Shown in pieces: positions 39,901 through 51,985 of a stretch of 64,000 nucleotides of DNA (position 1 is its first letter; each line of letters opens with the position of its first letter). This DNA is from Trichoplax sp. H2. Lineage: Eukaryota > Placozoa > Uniplacotomia > Trichoplacea. Both the position numbers and the translations under genes were made by a program. The DNA is taken from contig NOWV01000042.1 in NCBI GenBank assembly GCA_003344405.1, forward strand, positions 62,001-126,000, given 5' to 3'. Under the pieces are notes generated by a model. That model did no database searches, had not been told where the DNA came from, and was given only the letters and a program-made list of their open reading frames with translations.

Positions 39901-41382
39901 GAATTATTCAAAAATGTTTTCAACCTTTAATACAGTATATTCCAGGATTATTTCAAGTAGACGACACTGAAGTGGCATACCTTATCGCACAGGTATTCAT
40001 TGTACCGTTAGTTATACGTGTAAAAGGAGAGAATTTTATCGCGTTGAACTAGCATTGTAATTAAAATTTCGTGGCTGCAAAATTAGGCTCATAAAATGTA
40101 AATGTACTCTTGAAGAATAAATAGACATGATGGAAGATTTGCGGTTTGGATAGAAATTTGAAAGATAAAATTGTTGATGTACAGTATACTGAGATTTATG
40201 TTAATGTCAATCCAATAGAGATTACCATAATGCGTAATAGATCTTTCTTCGATAAAAGATTAAGCGGTCATTTTCACTTAGGCAGAGAAACAAAGCACCA
40301 CCATAACAATCGTCAATAAAATAGCAGCGTACTACAGAATGCTAACAAGTTTACGGCGAAAGTGTCTAATACTACTACAGTACAGCAATTACCTTCATAC
40401 ATCAGCTTGCATTATCAAGCGTCTGCAGTGAAGATAAGCATTTCTTCTGCCGATTCGCATCATAGTATAAAAATCGTAACATCTTGGCAAGCAAGATCCA
40501 TTCTATAGGCGGACTAATACAGTTTGATATGAGAGACGCAGTCACATCATTCAAATAAATTTATTATAAATGGGTATGCTTTGAATAGCAAAGGATGATG
40601 TGTAAATTAGTGTCTTTAAAGTTCAGACACGTTCCGTAATCATTCCTCGAATCTCTAAGGCACCTTTGCACTTCCGTTCTTAGTGACAAGTGTACTGCAG
40701 TCGTACGATGATGGATGGACTATTATTCCAGTTGACAGAAAGGTAAAGAATCACAGATTTGAGCACAAAACTGTAGTCGATAAATATGGAGCTCAACATA
40801 ATTATCCAAGATAGAATAGAGAGATGTTAATACTGTACATTCCATGAATGAGTACTCGTAATGAATTAAAATACGTAATTACGTTATCATCTAACCTCAA
40901 CTTATCAAGACTATCATAGCGTGGCTAAGGGGTAGAAGGAAAGACCCTTAAGTTAACCGTGATAATCGCGTACTTTAGTCAAGGTTATACCATACAATTG
41001 GTGGAGTTTGGAGACAGTTGAGGTAAATTATTATTTACAACAACGAGTTGTAGACCATCGAAGTAAAAGAAAAAGCTTTTTTTTTCTTTTACCTCGACGG
41101 TATGTTGTAGACTACCAACGTCAACGGGATCACTAGGCTAAAACGCTAGCCCACAGTGCAGTCAAGACTAGTCAAGACATTGGAGCAAACGCAACATTGG
41201 ACACCGAGTCAAGCGAAAGTACTGTAGGTCTACAATTATTACCGCATGTATATCCGTAAAAAAAGGAAAGAAATATTCAATGGTGGTTGTCATTTTGTAA
41301 AATTTTAGGTAGGTATGGTCGTTTACAGGTTGTATAGCACACTACTTACCTTTAAGATCCTTCTTGGTAGTCTACCTGCCAT
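36930..41382 (-). CDS. UBE2N: Ubiquitin-conjugating enzyme E2 N (Ubc13), 156 aa, 5 exons
   Basis: Exons in transcript order: 41382-41350, 38331-38230, 37914-37770, 37388-37248, 36979-36930; all GT-AG, 157 codons. The product is a UBC-fold E2 closely matching human UBE2N (152 aa) from [11 protein letters not shown] to [12 protein letters not shown]. Catalytic Cys88 sits in GRICLDIL and the HPN motif is residues 78-80. UBE2N works with a Uev partner to build Lys63-linked ubiquitin chains for DNA-damage tolerance and signalling, in nucleus and cytoplasm. The 11-codon first exon was found about 3 kb upstream by matching the family N-terminus; its donor is GTAAGT and phase 0 fits exon 2. Intron 1 (38332-41349) is unusually long for this window and contains hairpins, a 70-bp tandem repeat and a GTAC-repeat cluster. 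Another GTAC cluster starts about 70 bp upstream of the ATG. Confidence 0.95.
38898..38945. repeat. Hairpin element 1 in UBE2N intron 1
   Basis: Left arm ATCGAGGTAAAGGAAGAAAA pairs with a right arm ending CCATTTTACCTCGAT, with a 2-nt bulge and a T-rich loop. It is related to the hairpin at 41055-41100: the same terminal sequence (ATCGAGGTAAA / TTTACCTCGAT) and purine-rich arm. Candidate miniature inverted-repeat element. Confidence 0.75.
39053..39160. repeat. GTAC-type palindromic repeat cluster (UBE2N intron 1)
   Basis: Dense run of GTAC-containing words such as TGTACACTGTACAGTACAGT and ACTGTATCTACTGTACT. It is the one strong cluster not directly upstream of a recognised start codon; it lies about 2.2 kb inside UBE2N on the antisense side. 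Confidence 0.75.
39572..39711 (+). repeat. Tandem repeat, two 70-bp copies
   Basis: Copies 39572-39641 and 39642-39711 begin ATCATAAGACAACAATTTTA and differ at only two positions (T/C and G/A), so the duplication is recent. Non-coding, in UBE2N intron 1. Confidence 0.9.
41055..41100. repeat. Hairpin element 2 in UBE2N intron 1, with flanking direct repeats
   Basis: Left arm CCATCGAAGTAAAAGAAAAA pairs with a right arm ending CTTTTACCTCGACGG, two mismatches. It is related to 38898-38945. A 9-bp direct repeat, GTTGTAGAC, occurs at 41047-41055 and 41104-41112, which could be a target-site duplication left by insertion of a small mobile element. Confidence 0.7.
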
Positions 41383-41450
41383 CTTTTCGATTGGAAAAGT
41401 CTAACTAGTCGGGTAAATGACTGGGTCCTCCTCACTCCTCAGACGGCAAA

Positions 41451-41705
41451 GTCAAAAGTACTACTACAGTACAGTTACAGCCAGGGACATGAGAATAGAA
41501 ATTCTCTTGGAAGCCGCTGATCTACCGTACGAACTTCACCAGTACAGTACTTTTTCAACTCATCTTCAGTTTGCTGTACTGTACACTGTGCAGAATGTAC
41601 TGACAGTAGGGTTAAAAACTACAGTACAGAAGAACGTGAAACCAATAGAAACTGTACTTACTCCAGTCACGTACGGATACAGTACTACAGTATACAGTGT
41701 ACACT
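41451..41705. repeat. GTAC-type palindromic repeat cluster upstream of UBE2N
   Basis: Many copies of CAGTAC, GTACTG and ACTGTAC, beginning about 70 bp upstream of the UBE2N start codon. Examples are CAGTACAGTACTTT near 41540 and GTACTGTACACTGTGCAG near 41577. Density far exceeds the surrounding DNA. Confidence 0.75.
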
Positions 41706-42014
41706 AGACTGAACTGTCAGAGTTGTCAGCGCTAAATGAATTCATTTATTAATGGCTTCTTGAGCGCAGTTCCCAATTGCTTGCAATACTCGTTGTCAGT
41801 CTTATGCATTGGAAGAAAAACTAAGTGATACTACTGTATTTTGATTACAACTCTGTACAAGATTGAGGATTAGACCTGAGAAAGGTTCGGTTCGGTTCGA
41901 ACCGTTATGATCTACTGTAGAATGAGGATTGAACTGCTTGTACGGCAATATAGATTTAGTATGACATTTCATATAAAACCTGTAGATTGTAACTGATGTT
42001 CATTTAGCACTGAG

Positions 42015-42190
42015 TAATGTGACTACAGTGTACAGTACAGTGTACAGTATGCCTGCGGCAGTCTGCCGCCAAAAATACTGTAGTACTACAGTACAAAATT
42101 TTACAATGTTTATACTGTAGTTTATAGCAGTAACTTTATACTGTACTGTGCAGTACTTTTACTACAGTACAGTACTCAGGCAATGTACGC
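42015..42190. repeat. GTAC-type palindromic repeat cluster, second upstream of UBE2N
   Basis: Includes GTGTACAGTACAGTGTACAG near 42029 and TACTGTACTGTGCAGTAC near 42140. Same word family as the other clusters. Confidence 0.75.
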
Positions 42191-43505
42191 ATATGTACTC
42201 TTACATCACGTGGTTGATGCACTTACGTCAATTATTTTTGACTCTCAGCTCTCAGTAGTTCTCCATTCTCTCAGGTTTTCAATTCTTAGATCGCTGCTAT
42301 GTTGTTGCTACATTCCTTACCATCTCGCTTAGAGCATCCAATGATTAAAATACTCCAAATGCTGGTGTATGTATTGTAGAAGAACCTCCTTGTGCTTATT
42401 ACTGATTCAGCAATCAATATACTGTATGACCTACTATACTCGTACACTGCAGCGTACAAAGCAGCATAGAAGTTTCCCCTAGCTGAGTGAGCAAACTCAT
42501 ATACAGTAGTAATAGTAGCAAGAAAACGAGCAACACTATTTACACACTGTATCCAAAGGCAATTGCCTGATTATTGCAATTATAAAATAGCTTTTTAATA
42601 TACATTAATTATTCGTAAGGCAATGGAATAATGTGTTTTCAAGTCAGTCCATATTTTGAGAGGATCGAGCCGATTCTTACCAACTGCTAATTCTTCAGCT
42701 GCAATGCTATTAGCGATAGTATTGAGTAGATACACATTCAGTTATATGTCATAGTATAAATTAATCTTGATGATTTAAAAAAGCTGATAAATTATAATTT
42801 ATGATCGAACGCGCCACCCCTTCACTCTTTGAGTACAAAATTCGTATAGTCGAATACCAAATCTTATTAAGGGTTACCTCAAGAAAATAAATAAACTATA
42901 TAAAGCATTGCGGTAAAAAATAGCATACGAGTACTATCGTAACATCAATTCAAGATATCGAGAAGATTATTAATATATACGCGTATATCTTAACAGTACT
43001 AATGAACTCGGTTTGAGATCAAATATTTAGTCAATAAGATGTACAACTACCACCTTTTACTTGCAAAAGCATGTAAGAGCCATTTTACTACAATAAAATA
43101 CTCGTATATTACTATATCTACATAAATAGTTATGCTAGTTGCGCAAAACGTCAAGGTGATATCCAAGCTTGTGCTTTCAATGCATTTACTCCTGTAATAG
43201 GAAAATAATTTTATAATAATGTATAGCTACGAACAATTGATTTCATATCAAATTTTCCGTCGTACGTCGTATACCTTAAAGATATACTAAATGTAATGGT
43301 ATAATTTATAACAGTTTAATAGAGAAAGCTAAATGTGCGATAGGTTAAATTAAATTCATGAATATAGGATAAAGTATATATTGCGGTATACAGAATATAT
43401 ATACCCGTATACAAGTATATACGTACAGTACCTATTTTTACAAATATAAGACCACCAAAAGTTCAAAACTCGAGTACTGACAAATACACTACTAATAGAA
43501 AAATC

Positions 43506-45695
43506 TTAACGTCGCAAAAACTTCCAGAGCGAGCGTATAATACTTCTTTTTGATCTATCTTGTAATAAAGTGTTAACCCGGCCAATTTCATTCGCTTTTC
43601 TCTTTATGTAAGATTGAGTATCCTCTTGCATTTGCTTTAAAAAATCTTCTCGACTCTCATTTATAGCAACCTGCCTCGACAGTGGTGGATTAAAACGGTA
43701 ATAGGCTCCAGCTGGGAGTATATCTTTTAAAACGTTATGAATTTCTAATCCAGATCGACCATGTAAATAAAATCCATATTACAGAATTACTTTAATGACT
43801 TCTTTTATCGATAAATTTAAAATGAAAATATCTTACTTAGAGTATCCGTAGCTGAGTCGATAATTATTTTAAACTTATTACTTAGCGAACCATCAAATTT
43901 GACTTCTTGATCGGAAGAGGGACAATAATAGCCGGTACCAAGTGAGACCAAACATTTAATGGGAGTATCTGGCCATAATAACTTGCACTCATGTAGTGCA
44001 ACTGCAGCAGGGTTATTTGATACTAGGCCACCATCCTAATTAGTATACAAATCATTATATTGTTATCTTCAGAGTATAAGAAATACAGTAAAGGATGACT
44101 CTCATATCTCGATTTAATCATCTTAATCTTAACAATAAGTTCGTTTAATACCAAGAATACGTTATTGCCAATTTTATATTCTTGAAAATAGCCAGGAGCA
44201 GCCGCCGAGGCGCGCACAGCTTCCCACGGACGAACATTATAAGTACCAGGATAATATGGTATTGCATTTTGTTTATGGCAATAATTTCGGAAAACGAATG
44301 GAACCGGTCGAGGCCCACTAACATGTGTGGCAATTGCAGCAACCTTTACGCAGGTTATCAAATTGAGGAAAAGATATTACGGTACGAATACAAATTAGAA
44401 TATTTTGATTAGTGACCAAACTGACGTCAAAAGCTAAGAATTAATGTTATGTTAGCGCTTTATTACTTTTGGCGTATTTGGAATAGATATTGTTTGGATC
44501 AGCTGGTGCTTGAAGCCCATTTTTTCTCTATGTGTATATAAAGATGAAATTATTAGCAGTATCTGCCTGTTGACATGTTAATCAAGCATATTTTCGTAAT
44601 TTAGTGCAATGATTGAAATCTAAAATAATCTTATGCATAAAAGTATAGTGTACAGATTTTGATACCTGAAGCAATGTACAATGTTAACACTGAATAACTG
44701 ATTTGCCAAGAATACTAGTAGTAGTTTACGCATACAGTTATTGATTAATTACTAATTCCACAACACATTCAAAGTATTAGCTCAGAATTGCAATATTTAC
44801 AGGTAAGTAACTGATAGCATCGAGCGTTACTAAACATAATTATTATTATTTATGTATTTATAATATCTATTTCTTTCTTAATATAATCTACTACAATACA
44901 AGAGGTTGTCAATTTACTTCATAGCCTTTTCTAGAATATCGGTATCATAATAGGATTGATTTAAAAACAGCATGCTAGTCCCAAAGACTAAATTTCTTTT
45001 AAAGATAGCCTTGCTTAAGTTTTTATAGTCATTTTCACAACTCGACGCGCTCTGATGAACCAAGCCAAGCAAGAAAGATATTACAGCACCCGTGCTAGTT
45101 CCACAGATGTAGTCAAACAATTGATAAGCAGGCTTGCCACATTCAGCTTCAATCTTTTTCAAAATATCGATCGCAACTAAGCCTCTATTGCAATGTAAAC
45201 AGGTTTAACTATGTCAGAGGTATAATCAATGAATAATATACGGATACAAAGTATAATATTATAAAATTGCGTAATTTACTTGCACTACTTTTGTAATGTT
45301 TCTTAATTTAGCAAAAGTGATACTGAAATAGTGCACTTCAATACAACTACGAATTACCTCATTCCTCCTCCATCAATTGCCAGTATTTTAATACCATCAC
45401 GATGGGTACTGTCAGGTGCACCAATTAGCATCAAAGATAGTCTTAGATGCCCGAGTAAAGGAGGATCGATAAATTTAGATTCTGCTGTTTTCAGAAAGGT
45501 AAATAAGGTTTTATCCTTTCGAGCCAACTGTAGGGTCCATGGATCATGCAATAGTAGCTCATTCAAAATCTCACATGACAACAGTAATGATTTAACACCC
45601 TTAGAGCGATACAGATCCTTGGTAACGTGCAGTAGTTTGTCCTCACTTATGGAATGATGAAGGCCAGTTTTTTCCTGATCAGTTCTTAGGCTCAT
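43506..45695 (-). CDS. PNPLA8: Patatin-like phospholipase, iPLA2-gamma type (431 aa, 6 exons)
   Basis: Exons: 45695-45358, 45184-44918, 44527-44467, 44343-44152, 44035-43837, 43744-43506; all GT-AG, 432 codons. It has the oxyanion-hole motif DGGGMRG (residues 108-114), the nucleophile elbow GTSTG with Ser143, and the catalytic Asp287 in DGG, which form the Ser-Asp dyad of patatin lipases. Closest family by memory is PNPLA8 (FVFRNY, RASAAAPGYF, NNPAAVALHEC and LVSLGTG are shared). PNPLA8 is a calcium-independent phospholipase of mitochondria and peroxisomes. The start is uncertain: I used ATG 45695; the frame stays open to an acceptor-like TTTAG before 45740, so an upstream exon encoding the long N-terminal region or targeting peptide of other family members may exist. 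None was found before SHQ1 begins. Confidence 0.88.
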
Positions 45696-46860
45696 GGTGC
45701 TTCGATTTAGGATATATAGCACTATACAGTAGGTTGTTACCTAAATAAATAATAACTTCATAAGATATTCATAAACAGACTAAAGCTATCCACTACTTTG
45801 AATAATTATAATAGTACAAGCTGATACAACATCATGTTGGCGTATGCATGCATATATCTCATCTATTGGCAATACGTATCTAAAAGAAATCTCTATTGCT
45901 TAATGACAGAGTTTTTACAGCAAATAATGCTGCCACTTTCTACATTGCTCTAATTCTATGAAATCACTCATTAAGTAATTACAAATAGGACTCATCGTCT
46001 GATAATTTCTATAAATTGATATTTAATACGTTGAGATTAAGTCATATCTATTGTAGATACTTGTCCTTTTATAAATTGCATATAATGTACACAAATACAA
46101 TCTGCATATGCAGTAAGCTATGGATTACTAAATTCTATGGTGCAGCGATCCATCAGCAAATACGAATCTTGTAGCTACCAGATGTGCAAGTTATGAAGGA
46201 CGCAAAAATTACTAACAAGAGTTGCTACCTGATTTCTTCTTGGGCATAAAATCTCCTCGATATCTTAGTGCAGAAGATGAGGTCATATTCTTGAGGATTT
46301 AATTGCTAACTATTAGTGCGTACGTCTACAGACCAGCTACACTACCTGACTTGAACTGCAAAGTTTCTTTTTATTTTGCAAATCTAGGCAGATCACTTTG
46401 TGGACGTCCAACAACGCTGATAATTCCTGTGTTTCGTCTTACCAATTTTAATTATTGACTGACCAAGGTAGCAAGTTTATTCTACAATCGTTCATCATGC
46501 ACTAGTTTAGAGTAGCTAATTTAAAAATATAAATTGTTGGATTGATAAAATTAAGATGAGATTGGGTGGAATGTACAATAGTAGTTACCATGTTTACCAT
46601 GAAAATATGAGGATTTCGTATCAGAGCACCTAGTGAACAAGTACAGTACAGTAGAAAGTAGGCTGCGCTGCATCTTTGCAGTGTAGCTATAGTATCTTAG
46701 ATACCATACCAGTATACTGTACTCATAGCGATTACATCATCATGAATGCAGGGTACAAGGACTGTAGCAGTACGGTAATACTAGACGAAACCCTAGGAAG
46801 TCGTTGCAGAACAGGATTGGATCGAGGTCGCGGGATACTATCCTTCTCCATTTCACCAAG
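45696..46860. other. Divergent intergenic region between PNPLA8-like and SHQ1 genes
   Basis: About 1.2 kb between two start codons pointing away from each other, so it should hold both promoters. A weak GTAC-repeat cluster is at 46640-46785, 75-220 bp upstream of the SHQ1 ATG. Part may be 5' UTR or an upstream exon of the phospholipase. Confidence 0.6.
46640..46785. repeat. Weak GTAC-type repeat cluster upstream of SHQ1
   Basis: Contains GTACAGTACAGTAG at 46641, AGTATACTGTACTC near 46711 and TGTAGCAGTACGGTA near 46762. Less dense than the other clusters but the same word family. Confidence 0.5.
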
Positions 46861-49800
46861 ATGTTAACTCCAAAATTTGAGGTATCACAAAATGATCAAT
46901 TCATCATCATTGCCATCAAAGTACCCTATGGAAAAGTGAGTAATGAGATGCTTGCATGATATAGATAGTATGTAAAATTCACGTATGTTGGGTTGCTAGT
47001 AGACGTAACGGTATGCCAAATATTTGCTGATTGTAATCGTCAAATTTTATACTGTACGACAATAAAGTGTGCTAAGAATACTTCATCAATTAAGCTGTAC
47101 GACTATATTCACTAGAATACGAGCATTATCTATATTCGATTTGCTAGTCGATTGTAATAATCTTAGTCAAATGATAAATCTTTCATCTTAGTCATTTAAG
47201 TATCTTATCATAAGGTGAGAGATACGTAAGGTGCTAGGCTAGCCTTGAGCACAAGTAAAAAAAGTTAAATGATAAGGCTATACAGCACTGATTGGCGATA
47301 GGCTCTAGTAGTCTGCAATCGATCAGCTAATTTTTTCTAGTTATCGAATTTATATTATTGAGTCAGAAGATATCTATCTTGCATACAATTATACAGTAAT
47401 CAACAGAATACGAGCATTGTATATGACATATAGATTCGATTGCTAGTCTGTAGATTGTAATATTGCCAATCAAATGATTTAACCTTTCATGGAGCCCTTA
47501 AGTGCTTTATGGACATGATAGGATGAGAGATGTATGCGTAAGGTGCATGCCTTGCGAGTTAATAAATTATATGGCTATACTGATTGTCCATAGACTTTAG
47601 TGGTTTGCAATCGATCAGTTTGTTTTCTAGTTATCGAATTCATATTATTAAATCGTAAGATATCTAGACTTCATTACTAATAGACTGTCGTAATTTTTAG
47701 CGGAATGATCCATTTGGAGACAACCACCACAATTTAGGTGTTAACGAAAGAATACGCTAGCCCTATGTATAAGATTATGTATGCTCGATTGCTAATGATA
47801 GGAAAAAAAATATATTGGCATAAATAGCATATCCATTTCATGACCGTTTGATATTTGTTATACCTTAATAGTAAGCTGTGCTGTGCCGGCATGTATATCC
47901 TATTATAATAGTCATTATTGGCACCTAGTGTATAAGAATAAGCTTTGATTGTAATTACTAATGTATGGAATGGTAAAGCAAATTTATCAAACATAACTAC
48001 AGGGGCAGTTTGAAATGAAAGCTAAAATGACTAAACAGATGATAAAATATACATAATTCCACTTTGTAGGTTGCAGATATGGAAATCTATGCAAAAGATA
48101 CTGAATTTCTTTTCCATATGCATCCATATTTCTTAAGGTAATTATGAAAAAATTTCTCTTAGTTATACGAAACATACATCAATTAGTCTAAACGAAAGAT
48201 GGAAAGTAAATCAATTTCAAACGGTGTTCATACATCTGTATGTTAACTGAACAGAAAGTAAATATTCTTACGGCTTGTTACTTTTATAGTCTGTACTTCT
48301 CCATATTCGATAACCGACATGTGTAAAGTATCAGATTCTATTTCTTGCATAGCTAGTGTGGACTGTATGATAAAATACTTGTAGTAACATAATGGAAAGC
48401 AATCATATCATTAAATAATTTTCCAGGCTCAATTTACCAGGCTCTGTTGTTGAAGACAGTAGACAATCTGCAGCATACGATATTGATCAAGGTATTGCTA
48501 CTGTTGTATACTTACTAAATAGGTTGCATCAGTTTATAGTAATGGCATTGAAATTGGTCTCGTAGATCTTTATCGCTAAAGATGTTTTCATATTTGAACA
48601 TAATGTATTATACTTTCTATATATGATACTATATAGGAACTTGTACGATAAATTTACCAAAAGTAAATGAAGGTGAGCATTTTGAAAGTTTAGACTTGTT
48701 GACGACCCTTTTAGCACAACCTAAACAACAGAAGTACAAGCCCTCATTGATCGAAGTAATTAATTCAGGTAACAACAGATTCATCTTCATTTTTTACGAC
48801 ACCATAGGCTTAAAGTATTCATTTAATTACGATTTTGTAGCGGATGAGGATAGCAAAGAGATAGATGTTGACGATTTTGACTGGCAACTGGAGCAGAAAT
48901 TAGCCGATAATGATGTAATTGCTACGATTAGAACTATTCTCCTAACAATCTATTTTATACAACACATGAATAATTAACGAGATCTTCCTAGACCGATTCC
49001 CGAAACGAGCTTTTTTCTCAAAAATACGGATTCGCAAATCGTTATAATGGTGTTTTTTCTTGTTTACAAGTTAGTTGCATACCCAATTCTTAAAGATGAT
49101 TGAAAAAATTTAAGTTCAATCTTTTTTGACCTTATAAGATAGTTTCTATAAATAAAAAAATCGTACATTATTGCATAGGAAAACTTGTTTGATATTATCG
49201 ATGTTCCTGAACCTGAAAGAATGACTGCAGCTGAAAGATCAACCGAAAGAATTGCTGCTGAAGATGAATACTTTAACGAGGATCATTATCTGTTTGTAGC
49301 TTTTAACACTAACGTTATACGTAATTATATGGGGAATAGCGAATGATTCAATTTTAATCTTGCCTTACATCCCTAAGTGCTGACTTTATGGAGAACGAAC
49401 AAATAAAGCAATTAATAGCATTTATAACTCCTTGGCAAGAAGCTTGCGATATCATAGATAGCACATATGATGTAAGATTAGTAGAAGAAATGGTGTTGAT
49501 AGATAATGGCTATGTAAGATTTAATTGGTGGTAATAGGCTAATACGAATATCTTTCCATCATTACTTTCTGGATTTTAATACTATATTAAGAAGAATAAA
49601 GATGAAGTAGACATTGATTACAGTGCCAAGTAAGGCTGCAAAGATTTTCTAAAGCTGCTACTATATTTGATGTATTAGATTAATATCATATCTTTTAAGA
49701 AATCGTATTTATATGTATAACTGTGTCCTATTCTGCCACAGGTGGAATTTATTCTCAGATGAAGAAAAACAGCAACTGAGAGAATTACCAAATAAAGAAT

Positions 49801-51315
49801 GTAAATATATGTATACCTTTAATTAATTTCTGATTACTCGCCAAAATACTGCTTTAAATCGATCATTAAATCTCATTAATACTAAATGCCATAGATGTCT
49901 TAATTCCATTATTTGTCTTTTTTGATTTATCAATTTTAGATTTATTAGATAAATTAGAAGACTATCAATTACTACTCGGTTTAATCGACATTATATTTGC
50001 ATATGCTTACAATTACCGTACGACCGAAGGTGAAAATACCGTAAGTGAAGAATAAAGTATACACATTACGCACCTGAATTTTATTTTAAGTAATCTAAAT
50101 GCAATTTACGCTTTTACTAAGTACACTTATGTATGATTCTATTGATTTAATTATATGATTTATATCGTACCTCCACTTTGTGATTGTTTATTTATACACT
50201 GGGCTCTGCACCTAAAGTTGAATTATCATTAAATCGAAACGTTCTTAGGTAGAATCTGCATGGACAATTTGTAAAATAAGTTCGTCTTTATCATGGCTGG
50301 AGGTAATTATTGGAATCTTATATTATTCGCATTAAGCTTCCCTTAATTTAATTATACTACTTTGAGGCATGATATTATACCACTAATCGTGGACAACCGA
50401 AGCTTGAAATACTGTAAAGATGATATAAATTTATAACGTAGGTTTTCAAGCGATTTCAAAGTGTATTAATAGCATGCTGCAGAAGAGCTCTATGCTATCC
50501 TTTATACAGAAACTGGGATTTAATTCAAGTTATTCTGAAGGATGTAACAACTATTTTCCGACTAGGTAGGCTGTGGAAAATTGCTGATCTTACATCTATT
50601 AATTTATTCGTATATTATATGTAAATCATAATAATCCTGCAGACCCTTGCATTGTGTGTACCTTCAGAGTATTTTCATTCATTTTTTTAACAGGTAAAAG
50701 ATATATTCTGAAATGTTTATTAGAAATTCGACAAATTCTTAAAAATCACGAGAATAAGTATATTCTAAATGACGTTTATATTACTGATTACTGCGTTTGG
50801 ATACAAAAATTAAGGTTAGATACATGGCATAATTTATACACAACTATCTGCATATAGTTAATATTAATCTATTCATAAAGCGCTAAAAACTGAAATAGAT
50901 TTTTCAAATTTGGTGATAATACTTTGTGCATATACCTTACGATCATGAAATACTGTATACGAAAATTTGACGATCGTTGTTATAATTTCTTTTTATAGTA
51001 ATGCTAAGATCCGGTTCATTTCAAAAAAACTAAATCAGGTTGGACTCGAATAACTAACTAAACATCTTATATTAACTGCAATTGAATAATATTTAGTATC
51101 AAGTCATTATTAACTTACAGGCAACAATAACTAAATCAGCTACTGGATGGGATATCGAATTGCTAGAATACGCGGCGCTAACAGTACGGGATAACTATAG
51201 TGATCACAGTAGTGAATCAGTTTTAAGTGAAGATTCATCAGAGGAATCTTCTGATTGTGATTCAACCGATAACGAATCAAGCTTGGATGGACTATCGAAC
51301 GAGGAAGATCGATAG
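46861..51315 (+). CDS. SHQ1: H/ACA ribonucleoprotein assembly factor SHQ1 (476 aa, 16 exons)
   Basis: Exons: 46861-46935, 48070-48137, 48427-48491, 48637-48768, 48841-48914, 48992-49069, 49179-49291, 49378-49471, 49592-49629, 49742-49800, 49940-50040, 50249-50302, 50442-50565, 50694-50814, 50999-51038, 51121-51315; 477 codons. SHQ1 holds newly made dyskerin before it joins H/ACA snoRNPs and telomerase. The CS/p23-like domain covers about residues 1-100 (MLTPKFEVSQ, PYFLRLNLPG). The SHQ1 domain covers about 155-415 (YGFANRYNGV, RTTEGEN, ALCYPLY, YILNDVYITDYCVWIQK). A Ser/Asp/Glu-rich tail fills about 425-476, as in the human protein (577 aa). The exon 7 donor (GTTTGT) is weak, and the exon 9 acceptor could lie at 49592 or 49595. 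Intron 1 carries a 291-bp tandem duplication. Confidence 0.93.
47105..47675 (+). repeat. Tandem duplication, unit ~291 bp, in SHQ1 intron 1
   Basis: Two diverged copies, about 47105-47380 and 47395-47675. Shared ordered words include AGAATACGAGCATT, TGCAATCGATCAG, TCTAGTTATCGAATT and AGATATCTA. A degraded third start (GAATACGCTAG, then CGATTGCTAAT) follows near 47750. Confidence 0.75.
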
Positions 51316-51985
51316 AATTATACATCATTTAACTGTTATTTAATTAATCACATGATGTAGTGCTGTATCAGTAAATCTGTATAATCATTTAACTGAAAAA
51401 CTTTAGAAGCTAGAATGATTTATAAGGATAGCGTATAATAAAAAAAGTTTAAATTATCCGGAATACTTGTTGTTTTATACGACATCCATAAAAATTCGTT
51501 TTCACGAACAAGTACAACATCACATGAATTAATTTGTTTATGCATTGTACATATTGAGATAGTCAAAGAGTACACTGATTATGTATGAGGAGCGTAAAAT
51601 CAACATCAAAATATAAGTATATTCCCGTACAGAACTATTAGATGAATTTGGAAATACATAATAAAAAAGTTTTATAATTCTCGGCACTTATGCATTTAGA
51701 AACGGAGTTAACAATAATGGATAGATTTTTCGAAAGTTATATATGCCAAAGCAATCTTAGATTTGTAGCGAGGAATACAAGAAGCCATCTTTAGGATCAA
51801 CTAGTCATCCAATGTATCGTATCGCTTCCTCGACTAATCAAAATAATGATAGAAAATCTGTTACTACCATTGTCGCTGTAGAGGTACAGCAAGCCACCGA
51901 ATCAGAATGAAAGGATCAATACTTGAACAGTATATTGTACGTAGCCTAACTACTATATGGCAAATAGAGCATTTCGATCTACTAT
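51316..51985. other. Intergenic DNA between convergent SHQ1 and RBM5-like genes
   Basis: About 670 bp between two stop codons; expected to hold both 3' UTRs. No further feature recognised. Confidence 0.6.

Larger units (their letters stand above)
41383..43505. other. Intergenic DNA upstream of UBE2N and downstream of the PNPLA8-like gene
   Basis: About 2.1 kb. It contains two GTAC-repeat clusters (41451-41705 and 42015-42190) that sit in the presumed UBE2N promoter region. A 96-codon open frame at 41417-41707 is made largely of these repeats and was not accepted as a gene. The rest (42200-43505) shows nothing recognisable. Confidence 0.6.

Noticed and set aside
41417-41707. 96-codon open frame upstream of UBE2N
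   Set aside because: Mostly GTAC-repeat DNA with no family motif and no partner exons.
41887-41905. TTCGGTTCGGTTCGAACCG as a tRNA T-arm
   Set aside because: Contains GGTTCGA but no acceptor stem, anticodon arm or A box at proper distance.
45331-45657. 108-codon plus-strand open frame
   Set aside because: Antisense shadow of the first exon of the PNPLA8-like gene, which has clear lipase motifs on the minus strand.
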